64,000 bases of DNA, from NCBI GenBank assembly GCA_029260735.1, contig JAJDCR010000044.1, positions 28,028 through 92,027 on the forward strand, in the 5' to 3' direction. The notes beneath the pieces were generated by a model, which made no database searches, was not told the origin of the DNA, and saw nothing but the letters and a program-made list of their open reading frames with translations. This stretch comes from Planctomycetota bacterium. GTDB taxonomy: Bacteria > Planctomycetota > Uabimicrobiia > Uabimicrobiales > Uabimicrobiaceae. Every line of letters starts with the position of its first letter. Position 1 is the first letter of the stretch. The position numbers were made by a program, and so were the translations under genes. Shown here piece after piece: positions 55,691 to 63,684 of the stretch.

Positions 55691-56968
55691 ATGGCAGAAA
55701 AAACGGAATTGAGCAAAGATGAGGCTAAAGAAAAACTCCTCCAAGGAGAGACCATTAGCAATCACTATATCGATAGAATCAATTTAAACAAACGGGATCT
55801 CGAAGGGCCGATTGAAATCGAAGACTGTGTTATTGACACTTTAGATTTTAACAAGTCTGTCTTTAAGGGAGAAGTTTCCATTCGTCGTTGCAAAATCAAG
55901 ACTTTGGTTTTAAGCGATGCTGTTTTTGAACAAAAAGTGAACTTCAAAAAAAGTATCATCGGACGAGGGCGAATCCAGTCTGCGATTTTCCATAAAAATT
56001 TCAATGCAGAGAGCGTTAAATGGAGCTACACCTCTTTTCATAAAACAGTCTTTAAAGAGAAAGTTGACTTCAGTAGAGGTTCCTTTACTGGCGATGCCAC
56101 CTTCACAAATGCTCAATTTGAAGCCGAGGGAAATTTTTCTTTTGTTACCTTTGAAGGCAACGGAGTTTTTGAATTTACTGGCTGGAAGGGCACCGCTGAC
56201 TTTCGCAATGTCCAAGTCCAAGAAGACCTTAAGTTCTACCGAGCTAGCTTTGACGAAAAGCTCGATTTCAACGGTGCTGTTGTTCGTTTAAGCATTAACA
56301 TGACCCAAGCCAAGTTAGATGCCATGACCGATTTTGCCAATGCCATGGTCGGAAGAACGATTGAACTGGGAGGAGTAACTTTAAGTGAGGAACAAGGTTT
56401 TCGTTTTAGTAGTGTAACGACTTCTTCTATCATTATGGACAGAGATACCGTAGAAGGCCATGTTTTCCCTGAGTCAGAAGGTAAGTATGATCTAGCAGCA
56501 AAAGAATATGGTTTTTTGCGGACAAACTTCCAAAGTATTAACCGGTTTGAAGATGAAGATTGGGCTTACTATCAATTTAAGCGCATGGAACGAAAATCTT
56601 TAAAAGGAAGTAGTCCTTTTGCTTTATTGCGCAAATTTTTTTCCTACTCCTTCTTAGATTTAGGTTGTGGTTATGGAACAAAACCATTTCGAACTCTAAG
56701 CGTAGGTGCCGTTGTCATTTTTGCTTTTGCCCTTCTCTACTACGTTCATCTTTTGGGGATTCCTTTAACTGCGAACTATGGCTTTTCCGGGGATTTTGCC
56801 AATCGTTTTTTCCATTCCATCAATATTAGCTTAATTGCTTTTAGCGGAGGCTATGGAGATTTAACCATTGTCGGCCCCATTAAAATTGCTGCTATGGTTG
56901 AGTATATGCTGGGCGTAGTTTTTATGGGTTTATTTGTTGTTGCGTTCAGTCGTAAAGTTATTCGCTAA
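55691..56968 (+). CDS. Pentapeptide-repeat protein fused to a potassium-channel-like pore
   Basis: A 425-residue protein. Residues about 25-245 are strand-forming repeats of pentapeptide type (VNFKKS, VDFSRG, ATFTNA, ADFRNV, LDFNGA), a regular right-handed beta helix. A linker of about 60 residues (YDLAAKEYGFLRTNFQSINRF) resembles linkers seen in such fusions. The C-terminal part has a helix (about 336-356), a pore loop with SGGYGD (about 384-389; potassium channels have TVGYGD) and a second helix (about 399-421). This is the two-helix channel plan, and four copies would form a pore. The next gene starts 8 bases after its stop. It could be an ion conductor triggered by the repeat domain. Confidence 0.85.
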   Translation: MAEKTELSKDEAKEKLLQGETISNHYIDRINLNKRDLEGPIEIEDCVIDTLDFNKSVFKGEVSIRRCKIKTLVLSDAVFEQKVNFKKSIIGRGRIQSAIFHKNFNAESVKWSYTSFHKTVFKEKVDFSRGSFTGDATFTNAQFEAEGNFSFVTFEGNGVFEFTGWKGTADFRNVQVQEDLKFYRASFDEKLDFNGAVVRLSINMTQAKLDAMTDFANAMVGRTIELGGVTLSEEQGFRFSSVTTSSIIMDRDTVEGHVFPESEGKYDLAAKEYGFLRTNFQSINRFEDEDWAYYQFKRMERKSLKGSSPFALLRKFFSYSFLDLGCGYGTKPFRTLSVGAVVIFAFALLYYVHLLGIPLTANYGFSGDFANRFFHSINISLIAFSGGYGDLTIVGPIKIAAMVEYMLGVVFMGLFVVAFSRKVIR

Positions 56969-56976
56969 GGAAAAAG

Positions 56977-58251
56977 ATGGATTCTTACCTCATAGACACT
57001 GGCCAAGACTATCTTTGCCAATATCTGGAAGAACCTTGTTTCACCTTACATGAAACAAATGAAAAGGACTTCCAAAAATGGCTCATCCGAGAGTCGAGCT
57101 TTCGGCAAAGAGACGAGCACTTTCAAAAAAGAGTTCAAATTCGCGATTTGCGGAAAAAGCACCAGAGCTCTCTTGACCAAGCTAACGAATTATGTCGAGA
57201 GAGCAAAGAAAGCTATGAAAAAAGCCCTCACAAAGAGAAACTGGAAAAACTTCTCCTCCAAATAGAAAATAGAGAAAAAGCTCTTGTCGGCTTAGAAAAG
57301 GCAGTACAAGACAGACAAGGGGACAAACGTAAGGCGAGCGAAGAAAAGCTCGCCCATTTCCAAAAAGAGTTAGAAGTTTGGCAACAAGAAAAAACTCAGC
57401 TCTTAAAACTCACTCCCGAAAAACTGAAGTGGGAAAAAGCCCTACTTAAACTTGCTAACCTAAAAGAGAAAATTGGCCTAACTCAAGCGAAAGCTGATTT
57501 AGAAAAACTGAATAAGTCTCTGGGAAGAAGAATGGGCTCAACGGGAGATGCCTTTGAAGAGCAATGCCGAACCTTTGTTCGTCAGATTTTTTTTTCTGTT
57601 TTGGCCAAAAGAGATCCCAAGTTTCGCCGAAACTACAAAAAAATGCATATTCTACGGGGGGTTAGCTTAGGCTGTGCTCGGGCAGAGCTAGACTATGTTG
57701 TTGTCGCTAAAAAACGAGAAAAAGAACCAGTCACAGTTTATGCTATTGTTGAAGCAAAACGTAACATTAATAATATGGCAGAGAGTTTTTCTATTCGGCA
57801 GGAAAATATAGCTTGGTTTACGAAAACGGAAAAGGATTACCCGGCAGAGCTTTATCGAACGAAAGTCTTTACAAAAGGACATTTTGATAAAGAGGCAATC
57901 CACAAAGTCCAGGATGAGGAATTTTTGTTTGCCCCTAGCTCTTTTGATCTTTTTAAGAAAGATCCTTCTACGGGGCATTTTATGGATCGCTTATTTTTTA
58001 TATGTGCGAAACGCTATCTAATGGGAATGTCTCCGGGAGACTACTCTAAAATAATGTATCGAATTTCTACGGATATGGAATTTGATTTAGAAGATGAGGA
58101 GTATGTCAGAAAACTCCTCGGGTGGTCGAAAGAAAATATTTCTCCTTGGGTAACCTATGATCTATTAAAAATTTATGCATCTAAAGAATCATGGGCTCAA
58201 CAAATCATTGTTGCAAGTCGCCAGAAGAGAAAAGAAAAGAGAAAAGAGTAA
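56977..58251 (+). CDS. Coiled-coil protein with PD-(D/E)XK nuclease-like domain
   Basis: A 424-residue protein. Residues about 45-185 are a long Lys/Glu coiled coil. The domain after it begins with GDAFEEQC (helix with Glu, about 190-197), then AELDYVVV (Asp about 238) and IVEAKRN (E259-A-K261). The order helix-Glu, Asp, Glu-x-Lys is that of PD-(D/E)XK nucleases, and also of some non-nuclease relatives. The last 130 residues are unrecognised. It follows the channel gene by 8 bases and is surely co-expressed with it. The function is not known; DNA or RNA cleavage is inference. Confidence 0.65.
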   Translation: MDSYLIDTGQDYLCQYLEEPCFTLHETNEKDFQKWLIRESSFRQRDEHFQKRVQIRDLRKKHQSSLDQANELCRESKESYEKSPHKEKLEKLLLQIENREKALVGLEKAVQDRQGDKRKASEEKLAHFQKELEVWQQEKTQLLKLTPEKLKWEKALLKLANLKEKIGLTQAKADLEKLNKSLGRRMGSTGDAFEEQCRTFVRQIFFSVLAKRDPKFRRNYKKMHILRGVSLGCARAELDYVVVAKKREKEPVTVYAIVEAKRNINNMAESFSIRQENIAWFTKTEKDYPAELYRTKVFTKGHFDKEAIHKVQDEEFLFAPSSFDLFKKDPSTGHFMDRLFFICAKRYLMGMSPGDYSKIMYRISTDMEFDLEDEEYVRKLLGWSKENISPWVTYDLLKIYASKESWAQQIIVASRQKRKEKRKE

Positions 58252-58285
58252 ATGATTTCCTCATGGTCATTTTTTCTTTACTCTT

Positions 58286-59116
58286 TTACTCTTTTTCATC
58301 TTCGGCAAAGATGTCTCCCAAAGGATCATCATCATCATCGCCAGCCAGAAAGTCCTTATCATTGAGAAGTTCAACCGGGCCTTTCGTTCTCTTTTTTGTC
58401 TCTTTCTTGGGAGCTTCATTCTGAAAAGCTAAACCATAATCCTCTTCTACTTTCTCGACGTTTTTTTGCCAAGGAGATTCCTTCATTTGTATGGTTGCCC
58501 CGTAAGGATTTTCGTCTGGAGTTTCTTCTTTAGTTTCTTTTAGGGAATCTAAAACAGAAGGGGCTTCGTGGCTAACAACTGTCGGATTATAGAGGTCATC
58601 GCCATCTAAGTTATCTTCTTTGCCGGGAATGCCTTTGAAAGGAAGCTTCGGAGGCGTACCACTAACAATTGTAGGGTTAAAAGTATCTTCATCGGTATCG
58701 CTAGTGTCTTTCGAAAATAGCGGGTTTCTTATTTGGGTTGTACGCTTGTAAGCGTTTCTTGGTTTTTCATGGGAAAACTCTTTAATTGCTTCTTTCCAGC
58801 CTTGATAAAAAGTTTTGCTATTATCAAATCCGGCAAACTCAAAAATTCTTCTTAAGTCAGAACGAATGGCGCAGAGCTTAACCGCTCCTCCCACATCAAG
58901 AGCTTTCTTCGTGTTCTCAATGAGGATTTTCATTGCCACTGGCCCTACATAGCTTACCTCATGCATATTGCAAAGAATTTTGTTTTTATTTTCGCCAAAG
59001 AGCTTATTAAAAGCCTCCTCGAGAGCAGAACTCTCTATATTATCGAGGCTTCCTTCAACATCCATTATAGTTATATCCTCAGATTCTCTATAGCTGATCA
59101 TAATAAAAATAGGCAA
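58286..59116 (-). CDS. STAS-domain protein with disordered phosphothreonine-like repeats
   Basis: A 276-residue protein. Residues about 8-115 form a STAS (anti-sigma antagonist) domain. The site that carries the phosphorylated Ser in SpoIIAA-type proteins (MDSSGL) here reads VGPVAM, so switching by that phosphorylation is not possible. The rest is acidic and disordered, with repeated NPT(I/V)VS and NPYGATI motifs that look like phosphothreonine or FHA-binding sites, and ends in many Asp/Glu. The start may be TTG 59116 (AAGGG just upstream) or ATG 59101. It is convergent with the nuclease-like gene, 34 bp apart. A regulator of unknown target. Confidence 0.8.
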   Translation of the reverse strand: MPIFIMISYRESEDITIMDVEGSLDNIESSALEEAFNKLFGENKNKILCNMHEVSYVGPVAMKILIENTKKALDVGGAVKLCAIRSDLRRIFEFAGFDNSKTFYQGWKEAIKEFSHEKPRNAYKRTTQIRNPLFSKDTSDTDEDTFNPTIVSGTPPKLPFKGIPGKEDNLDGDDLYNPTVVSHEAPSVLDSLKETKEETPDENPYGATIQMKESPWQKNVEKVEEDYGLAFQNEAPKKETKKRTKGPVELLNDKDFLAGDDDDDPLGDIFAEDEKE

Positions 59117-59290
59117 TTCTTGCCCTTCCTCCTTCGTTTTTTCTCAGCTTCGCTCTTCACCTCAAGATAGTGGATATCACGTGGTGAAGTAATATGATTA
59201 TGCTACTAGGTGCCTTAAATTCTCAAAATAGCAAAATCTTTTACTAGATTTTAATTATAAACTATTTTTGAGTGCTTTCAACTGACAAAA

Positions 59291-60136
59291 TCATAAATTT
59301 TCTGAGAGGAGTCGTTCTTGCCCTGAGTAAACATTAAAACTGTCCTTTTTTAAAAAGCCTATTAAGGTCACTCCATAACTTTGAGCTAATTCTACCGCTA
59401 AATTACTCGGTGCCCCCAGAGAAGCGACAAAGGGAATTCCTCCTTGGATAGCTTTTTGTAAAAGTTCAAAGCTCGCTCGGCCACTCAGTAGAAGAATCTT
59501 ATTGCTAGCAGGAATAAGATTCTCGAGTAATAGATGGCCCAATATTTTATCCATTGCGTTGTGACGACCGACATCTTCTCGAACCAAAAGCAGCTCACCG
59601 TTTTGATCAAACAATGCCGCCGCATGGACTCCTCCTGTTTTGGAAAAAAGTCCTTGTTCTAACGCTAATTTATGAGGAAGGCCTGTCAAAAAAGAAGCTG
59701 AAAAAGACAAATTTCCTTGAGGTTTCTGAGGACAAGAAAATTGTAAACTATCCAAAGATGTTTTCCCACAAACTCCACAACTGGAATGAGTGTAAACATG
59801 GCGAGAAAACAACTCAGGAGATACGGAGTTACGCAAAAGAACTCGCAAAATATTGTACTTTTGAACGCTTTCTCCTTTTGTACAATAGGAAATACGAACA
59901 ATATCTTCTGCCGATTTAAGAGCCCCTTCACTAAACAGAAACCCCACCACAAGCTCAAAATCATTCCCTGGTGTTCTCATCGTAACAGAGAGACTTTCGT
60001 AATTTTTTTCCTCTGTGCCTAAGCGAATCTCCAAAGGCTCTTCTGTAGCTAGTAAATCCATTTCAAAATGAGTCTTTCCTTCTTGGTATCGAAAGATCTC
60101 TTGCCGAGTAGTTTTTCCTGCTCTTTTTCCGATCAT
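59291..60136 (-). CDS. fdhD: FdhD, formate dehydrogenase accessory sulfurtransferase
   Basis: A 281-residue protein required to sulfurate the molybdenum or tungsten cofactor of formate dehydrogenase. Landmarks: ELVVGFLFSEGAL (about 59-71), the active CxxC in SSCGVCG (about 118-124), TGGVHAAAL, VREDVGRHNAMDK and LSGRASFEL. Full length. No formate dehydrogenase or cofactor synthesis gene is in the window, so the client is elsewhere. The start overlaps the stop of the YigZ gene by 4 bases (ATGA), an unusual pairing. Confidence 0.94.
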   Translation of the reverse strand: MIGKRAGKTTRQEIFRYQEGKTHFEMDLLATEEPLEIRLGTEEKNYESLSVTMRTPGNDFELVVGFLFSEGALKSAEDIVRISYCTKGESVQKYNILRVLLRNSVSPELFSRHVYTHSSCGVCGKTSLDSLQFSCPQKPQGNLSFSASFLTGLPHKLALEQGLFSKTGGVHAAALFDQNGELLLVREDVGRHNAMDKILGHLLLENLIPASNKILLLSGRASFELLQKAIQGGIPFVASLGAPSNLAVELAQSYGVTLIGFLKKDSFNVYSGQERLLSENL

Positions 60137-60744
60137 TTGGTCGCCGGTTCCTTTTTGACATACTGGATACTACCCTGGTTTTGCCAATTTTCTAACTGAC
60201 TTTCTAAACTCAAAAAAAGATTTTCCTCTGCCGTAATATCTATGGTCACTTGATCGGTATAATCAATATGGCCAACCATCACTCCCATTTGCTGAATTTT
60301 GTACTTAAACGTTTCTGCTTGAGCATAACTCACTGTTATTTCATAGCTCTGAGTTTTGCATAGTTTTTCTATGGGACTTTGTAAAATAGCCACTTCTGTT
60401 ACTTCAGAGTAAGCATCAATGAGGCCCCGAATTCCGAGCTTAACTCCTCCAAAATAACGAGTGACAACAGCGACAACATTAGTCAGATCATGTTTTTGAA
60501 GCATACTAAGTATGGGCTTACCCGCACTTCCAGAGGGTTCTCCATTATCAGAAGAATGAAAATGCTCTCCCTTCTCTCCAACTACATAAGCCCAGCAATT
60601 GTGATTTGCATTACGATGCTCTTTAGACACTTGAGTGATGTACTCCTTCGCTTCCTCCATTGAGCTTACCGTGCAGAGATGAGCAATAAACTCAGAACGC
60701 TTGATTTTAAGACTCTCTTCTCGTTCTTCTCCCAAGATGTTCAT
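60133..60744 (-). CDS. yigZ: YigZ/IMPACT family protein
   Basis: A 203-residue protein with the UPF0029 N-terminal domain (NHNCWAYVVG, SSDNGEPSGSAGKPIL, VVAVVTRYFGGVKLGIRGL) and the shorter C-terminal alpha/beta domain. The family is widespread; the human member IMPACT binds GCN1 and affects translation control, while the bacterial role is not firm. It overlaps fdhD by 4 bases on the same strand. Confidence 0.93.
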   Translation of the reverse strand: MNILGEEREESLKIKRSEFIAHLCTVSSMEEAKEYITQVSKEHRNANHNCWAYVVGEKGEHFHSSDNGEPSGSAGKPILSMLQKHDLTNVVAVVTRYFGGVKLGIRGLIDAYSEVTEVAILQSPIEKLCKTQSYEITVSYAQAETFKYKIQQMGVMVGHIDYTDQVTIDITAEENLFLSLESQLENWQNQGSIQYVKKEPATK

Positions 60745-61123
60745 AGTTATCCTTTTTTGGTTTTGCTTCCGTTCATTTTATCATCAAACCGTTACTTGAA
60801 CATGCGAAGGTGGAGGGCGAGCTCGTGCCGAGCAGGGGATGTGTTTGGCTTCTGATATTGTAATCTAGGCACATCTCCTGCTTGGCAGGAGCACCCACGA
60901 TATAAAACGTTTTTTCAATATGAAACCTATGATCCAGTGAATGTGCTTTAAATACCATCAGGAACAAAGCACATCCCCTGTTCGGCACGAGCTCACCCTC
61001 CAGGGAACATGGTGCTTAGAACGGCTTTTGATCATCTTTTTCAAAAACGGTTTCAGATAAGCCAAAGCCCTCCAGGGCCTATATTACTAAAGAACGGTTT
61101 TAGACAATCCAATGCTTCAAAAT
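60745..61123. repeat. Repeat-filled intergenic region, copy D-like
   Basis: A 379-bp gap between two leftward genes without a gene. It contains a long inverted repeat: 60812-60843 and 60970-61001 are 32-bp arms with 2 mismatches, sharing GAGCTCGTGCC. Between them are further small palindromes (CTCCTGCTTGGCAGGAG near 60885). The outer right part (AGATAAGCCAAAGCCCTCC, about 61053-61071) is shared with the ends of copies A and C, so part of the same family is present, carrying a different inner module. Confidence 0.6.
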
Positions 61124-62206
61124 CTATTCACCCCCTATCACTTTACTTTTTTCTGCTGCTATTTTCCTTAGTTTTTCTGAAATCATTTTAGATAGTTCCT
61201 TCGATTTTTGTTTTTCATAGATCAAAAGTGCTTTTTTATAATAGATCTCCGCTTGGTTTAATTTTTTTTGCTGCTGATAGATTTCTCCCACTTCTGAGAA
61301 GAGTAAACCCAGTTTTTTTTCAAGATTTGCCTCTTCTGTAATTTGTCCTTCCTTTAAATTTTGCATCTGAGCTTGTTGTTCCAATCCAGCAATAATCTTT
61401 TCTAACGATTGTTGGGTTTGTTCAATTTGATAGGAAGAAAAAATAACCACAAGAACAAGCAGAGCAAAGACAAAGACTCCGAAAACTCGAAGAAGAGAAA
61501 AAGGCATTCGGCGAAAATGCTTTCGAGGATAAAAAATCTGGGGAGAAAGCTCTAAAGATTCAGCTAAAAGAGGCAGTTCCGTACTCTCATAGCTAACTAA
61601 AGTTGTTTGCCCAGAGAACAGTCTTTTCAAAGAAGAGAAGGTATTCTTATTTAATTTTTGACAGAAAATCTTATATTCTTGAGCCAGAAGTAGGGCATCT
61701 TCTTTTTGGACAACAAAGGCTAATGCTTTGTGTGAACAAGAGATGAGCCATTTACGATGTAAAGAGGTAAGAGAAGTTTGGTTTGGATCTAGAACGAGAG
61801 GAGAGCACGTCAAACCAGCTAGCCCTAATGCCTGGTCTTGAGGTTGAAAACCTCCCGAAACCACAACAAAAGACCCTTTTTCAGGAATAGCTTCTAATTT
61901 ATGCTGAGCTACCGCTAAAGCACAGGCAACAGCGTCGGAAGATCCTTCTTGAGCTAAGTTATCGGGACGAACATCTGGCGGAATTTTTTGGTCAAGAAAA
62001 GAAAACAAAAAAAACTTAAAACGAAAGTACTCTCTCGTTTCGGAGGAAACTCTTTGAAAAATGAAGGAGGCCCCTGAGTTTGTTCGTAAACCAGAAACAT
62101 CACCGGGTTGGCAAGAATGCCACTGAGCTAAGTGAAGCTGGGGAATAACTAAAAGAGAGTGCTCAAGGCTTCCCCCGTCTAGAGGAAATCCTACGCGAAA
62201 ACTCAC
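61124..62206 (-). CDS. Membrane protein with Lon-like soluble region and TPR tail
   Basis: A 360-residue protein. Residues about 1-200 are soluble with strands and helices; the stretch GSSDAVACALAVAQHKLEAI followed by VVVSGGF and LGLAGL recalls the S16 (Lon-type) fold, but without a convincing catalytic Ser-Lys pair, so this is only an impression. A membrane helix lies at about 238-258; then a coiled coil and one or two TPR-like helices (IYQQQKKLNQAEIYYKKALLIYE). Starting at GTG, it overlaps the zinc protein by 4 bases, making it the third gene in a sigma-factor operon. It may act with the anti-sigma protein as a sensor or effector. Confidence 0.6.
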   Translation of the reverse strand: MSFRVGFPLDGGSLEHSLLVIPQLHLAQWHSCQPGDVSGLRTNSGASFIFQRVSSETREYFRFKFFLFSFLDQKIPPDVRPDNLAQEGSSDAVACALAVAQHKLEAIPEKGSFVVVSGGFQPQDQALGLAGLTCSPLVLDPNQTSLTSLHRKWLISCSHKALAFVVQKEDALLLAQEYKIFCQKLNKNTFSSLKRLFSGQTTLVSYESTELPLLAESLELSPQIFYPRKHFRRMPFSLLRVFGVFVFALLVLVVIFSSYQIEQTQQSLEKIIAGLEQQAQMQNLKEGQITEEANLEKKLGLLFSEVGEIYQQQKKLNQAEIYYKKALLIYEKQKSKELSKMISEKLRKIAAEKSKVIGGE

Positions 62207-62709
62207 AAACTTTCTCCTTCTTTTTGCTTATAGATCAACTCTAGAGCCCAAATGGATTGCCATTTAGGAAAAGGAATGGACCAATTTCCTCCTAAAACAA
62301 TATCCGAACCAAAAAACAAATCTTGATTCTCGTTTTCCTCGTAGTAGACCAGTAAACTGAGAGTCAAACGTATTTTTCCGGGAACATCAGGTAAATCTAT
62401 TTTCAAAGAAGCATCTACGGGATCATGTCTTAGGCGTAAGAAAAGATCTTTCTCCCACTCTTCTGGAATTTGAATTTGAGGAGGGATTTTTGAACTTGCT
62501 CCTGCCGCTTTGTTTCTGGGTAAAGGATTCCATTTTGTTTTTTCATTTTTCGTCCAGGCGAATAAAATTGTTTCTCCGTGAAACTCCTTTTGCAAGAGTG
62601 TTTGGCAGAGAGAACATTCGCTAAAGTGCTCCCAAAACTTCTCTTGCTCTTTTTCTAAAAAAAGCCCGCTGCAGTAGGTTAAGACTAAATCATGGCAATT
62701 AGTTTTCAT
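62203..62709 (-). CDS. Zinc-binding anti-sigma-like protein
   Basis: A 168-residue protein. The N-terminal 60 residues have the zinc-associated anti-sigma pattern H-x3-C-x2-C (HFSECSLC, about 28-36). The rest (about 75-168) is a beta-rich domain I do not recognise (PDVPGKIRLTLSLLVYYEE). No membrane helix is visible, so it would be a soluble anti-sigma factor. It overlaps its neighbours by 4 bases on both sides (ATGA and GTGA), so the three genes form one translational unit. Confidence 0.7.
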   Translation of the reverse strand: MKTNCHDLVLTYCSGLFLEKEQEKFWEHFSECSLCQTLLQKEFHGETILFAWTKNEKTKWNPLPRNKAAGASSKIPPQIQIPEEWEKDLFLRLRHDPVDASLKIDLPDVPGKIRLTLSLLVYYEENENQDLFFGSDIVLGGNWSIPFPKWQSIWALELIYKQKEGESL

Positions 62710-63287
62710 GATTTCTCCCGCTCCTTAATAATCTTCTCAACTTCCTTACGCAATTTCTTAAAGTAATTAGTCACTTGAGATGGCCCTACAAAAAGCAAAC
62801 CGGCAATATCTTTCTTAGACATCCCCTGTTCTTGCAAAGAGAAAAGTAAACGAAGCAAAGGAGCTAAACTTTTTCTTTCCGCAGAGCTTAAAGCCCCTTT
62901 TTCAGAGCCTCCTTGAGGTTTAGAAAGCTCTAGTTTATCCACGAGATGAGGATCAAAAGCAGGTTTATGACCAAAGCGTAGTTGCGCCACTTTCTTTTTT
63001 GTAACCTGATTGATGAGTGCGAGAATATCTTCTTCTTGCCTCTGACTAAATTGACTAAATTGACCAGATTGACTAAATTGACCAAGATGAGCTTTCACTT
63101 CTTCCAGAATCTCTTCAATTATTTCAGGGCCATTATCCTCTGCTTGCAGTAAGGGCATCGCATACAACCATATTTCTAAGGACGAGAAAAATTGGTATTG
63201 GCTTCTCTGGTACTGTCCAAAGTCTGATTTTACTTTATCTCGAAGACTTCCCATAAGAGAAGCATCGGAGGATTCAAAGTTTACCAT
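62706..63287 (-). CDS. ECF-like sigma factor (or HTH protein) of a three-gene operon
   Basis: A 193-residue protein. The C-terminal part (about 140-185) is a helix-turn-helix like sigma region 4 (MSKKDIAGLLFVGPSQVTNYFKKLRKEVEKI). The middle segment (about 95-110) carries a Gln/Ser/Phe tandem (GQFSQSGQFSQFSQ) encoded by near-identical 9-bp units. The N-terminal helices (about 15-90) could be a diverged region 2, but the classic core motif is not obvious, so a diverged ECF factor or a related regulator are both possible. Its neighbour is a zinc anti-sigma-like protein, which favours the sigma reading. Confidence 0.6.
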   Translation of the reverse strand: MVNFESSDASLMGSLRDKVKSDFGQYQRSQYQFFSSLEIWLYAMPLLQAEDNGPEIIEEILEEVKAHLGQFSQSGQFSQFSQRQEEDILALINQVTKKKVAQLRFGHKPAFDPHLVDKLELSKPQGGSEKGALSSAERKSLAPLLRLLFSLQEQGMSKKDIAGLLFVGPSQVTNYFKKLRKEVEKIIKEREKS

Positions 63288-63529
63288 AAAAAATAACTGA
63301 GCCCCTTACGACCTACTTACAAAAAAGAAGCATTTCACTCTACTAAAAAAAATATTCTTACTAAATATATAAGAAAAAGGGCCTTAGGTTAAGAGAAAAA
63401 ATTTTTACAGTGAATTTGGGAATAACTAGAGGAAGAGGTTGCTGAATGTTTTATTTTCAGCGTATCCTCTCCCGTTCGTTCCTCACGGTTCCTTCTTTGG
63501 GGGGCTAAGAGGGGTATTTTTTTGTTTTT

Positions 63530-63571
63530 AGCCTGAAAGGCTTATACAACCTAGCCCAGGGCAACGCCCCA
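63530..63571. repeat. CTGAAAGGC/GCCCAGGGCAACGCC interspersed repeat
   Basis: AGCCTGAAAGGCTTATACAA and then CCTAGCCCAGGGCAACGCCC are typical of a short repeat found between genes in many planctomycetes and other bacteria. It includes two small palindromes. The surrounding 63288-63680 shows nothing else but AT-rich and G-rich short tracts. Confidence 0.55.
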
Positions 63572-63684
63572 CTGTCATTAAGTTAAGGGAAACATATAAG
63601 AAATAAAGGGTAGAGGACGATTTTGTTTCTCTCCCCATTGAAAAGAGGAAGATTAGGTTTTCTTAAAAGTCAGGTTTTAGGAGG

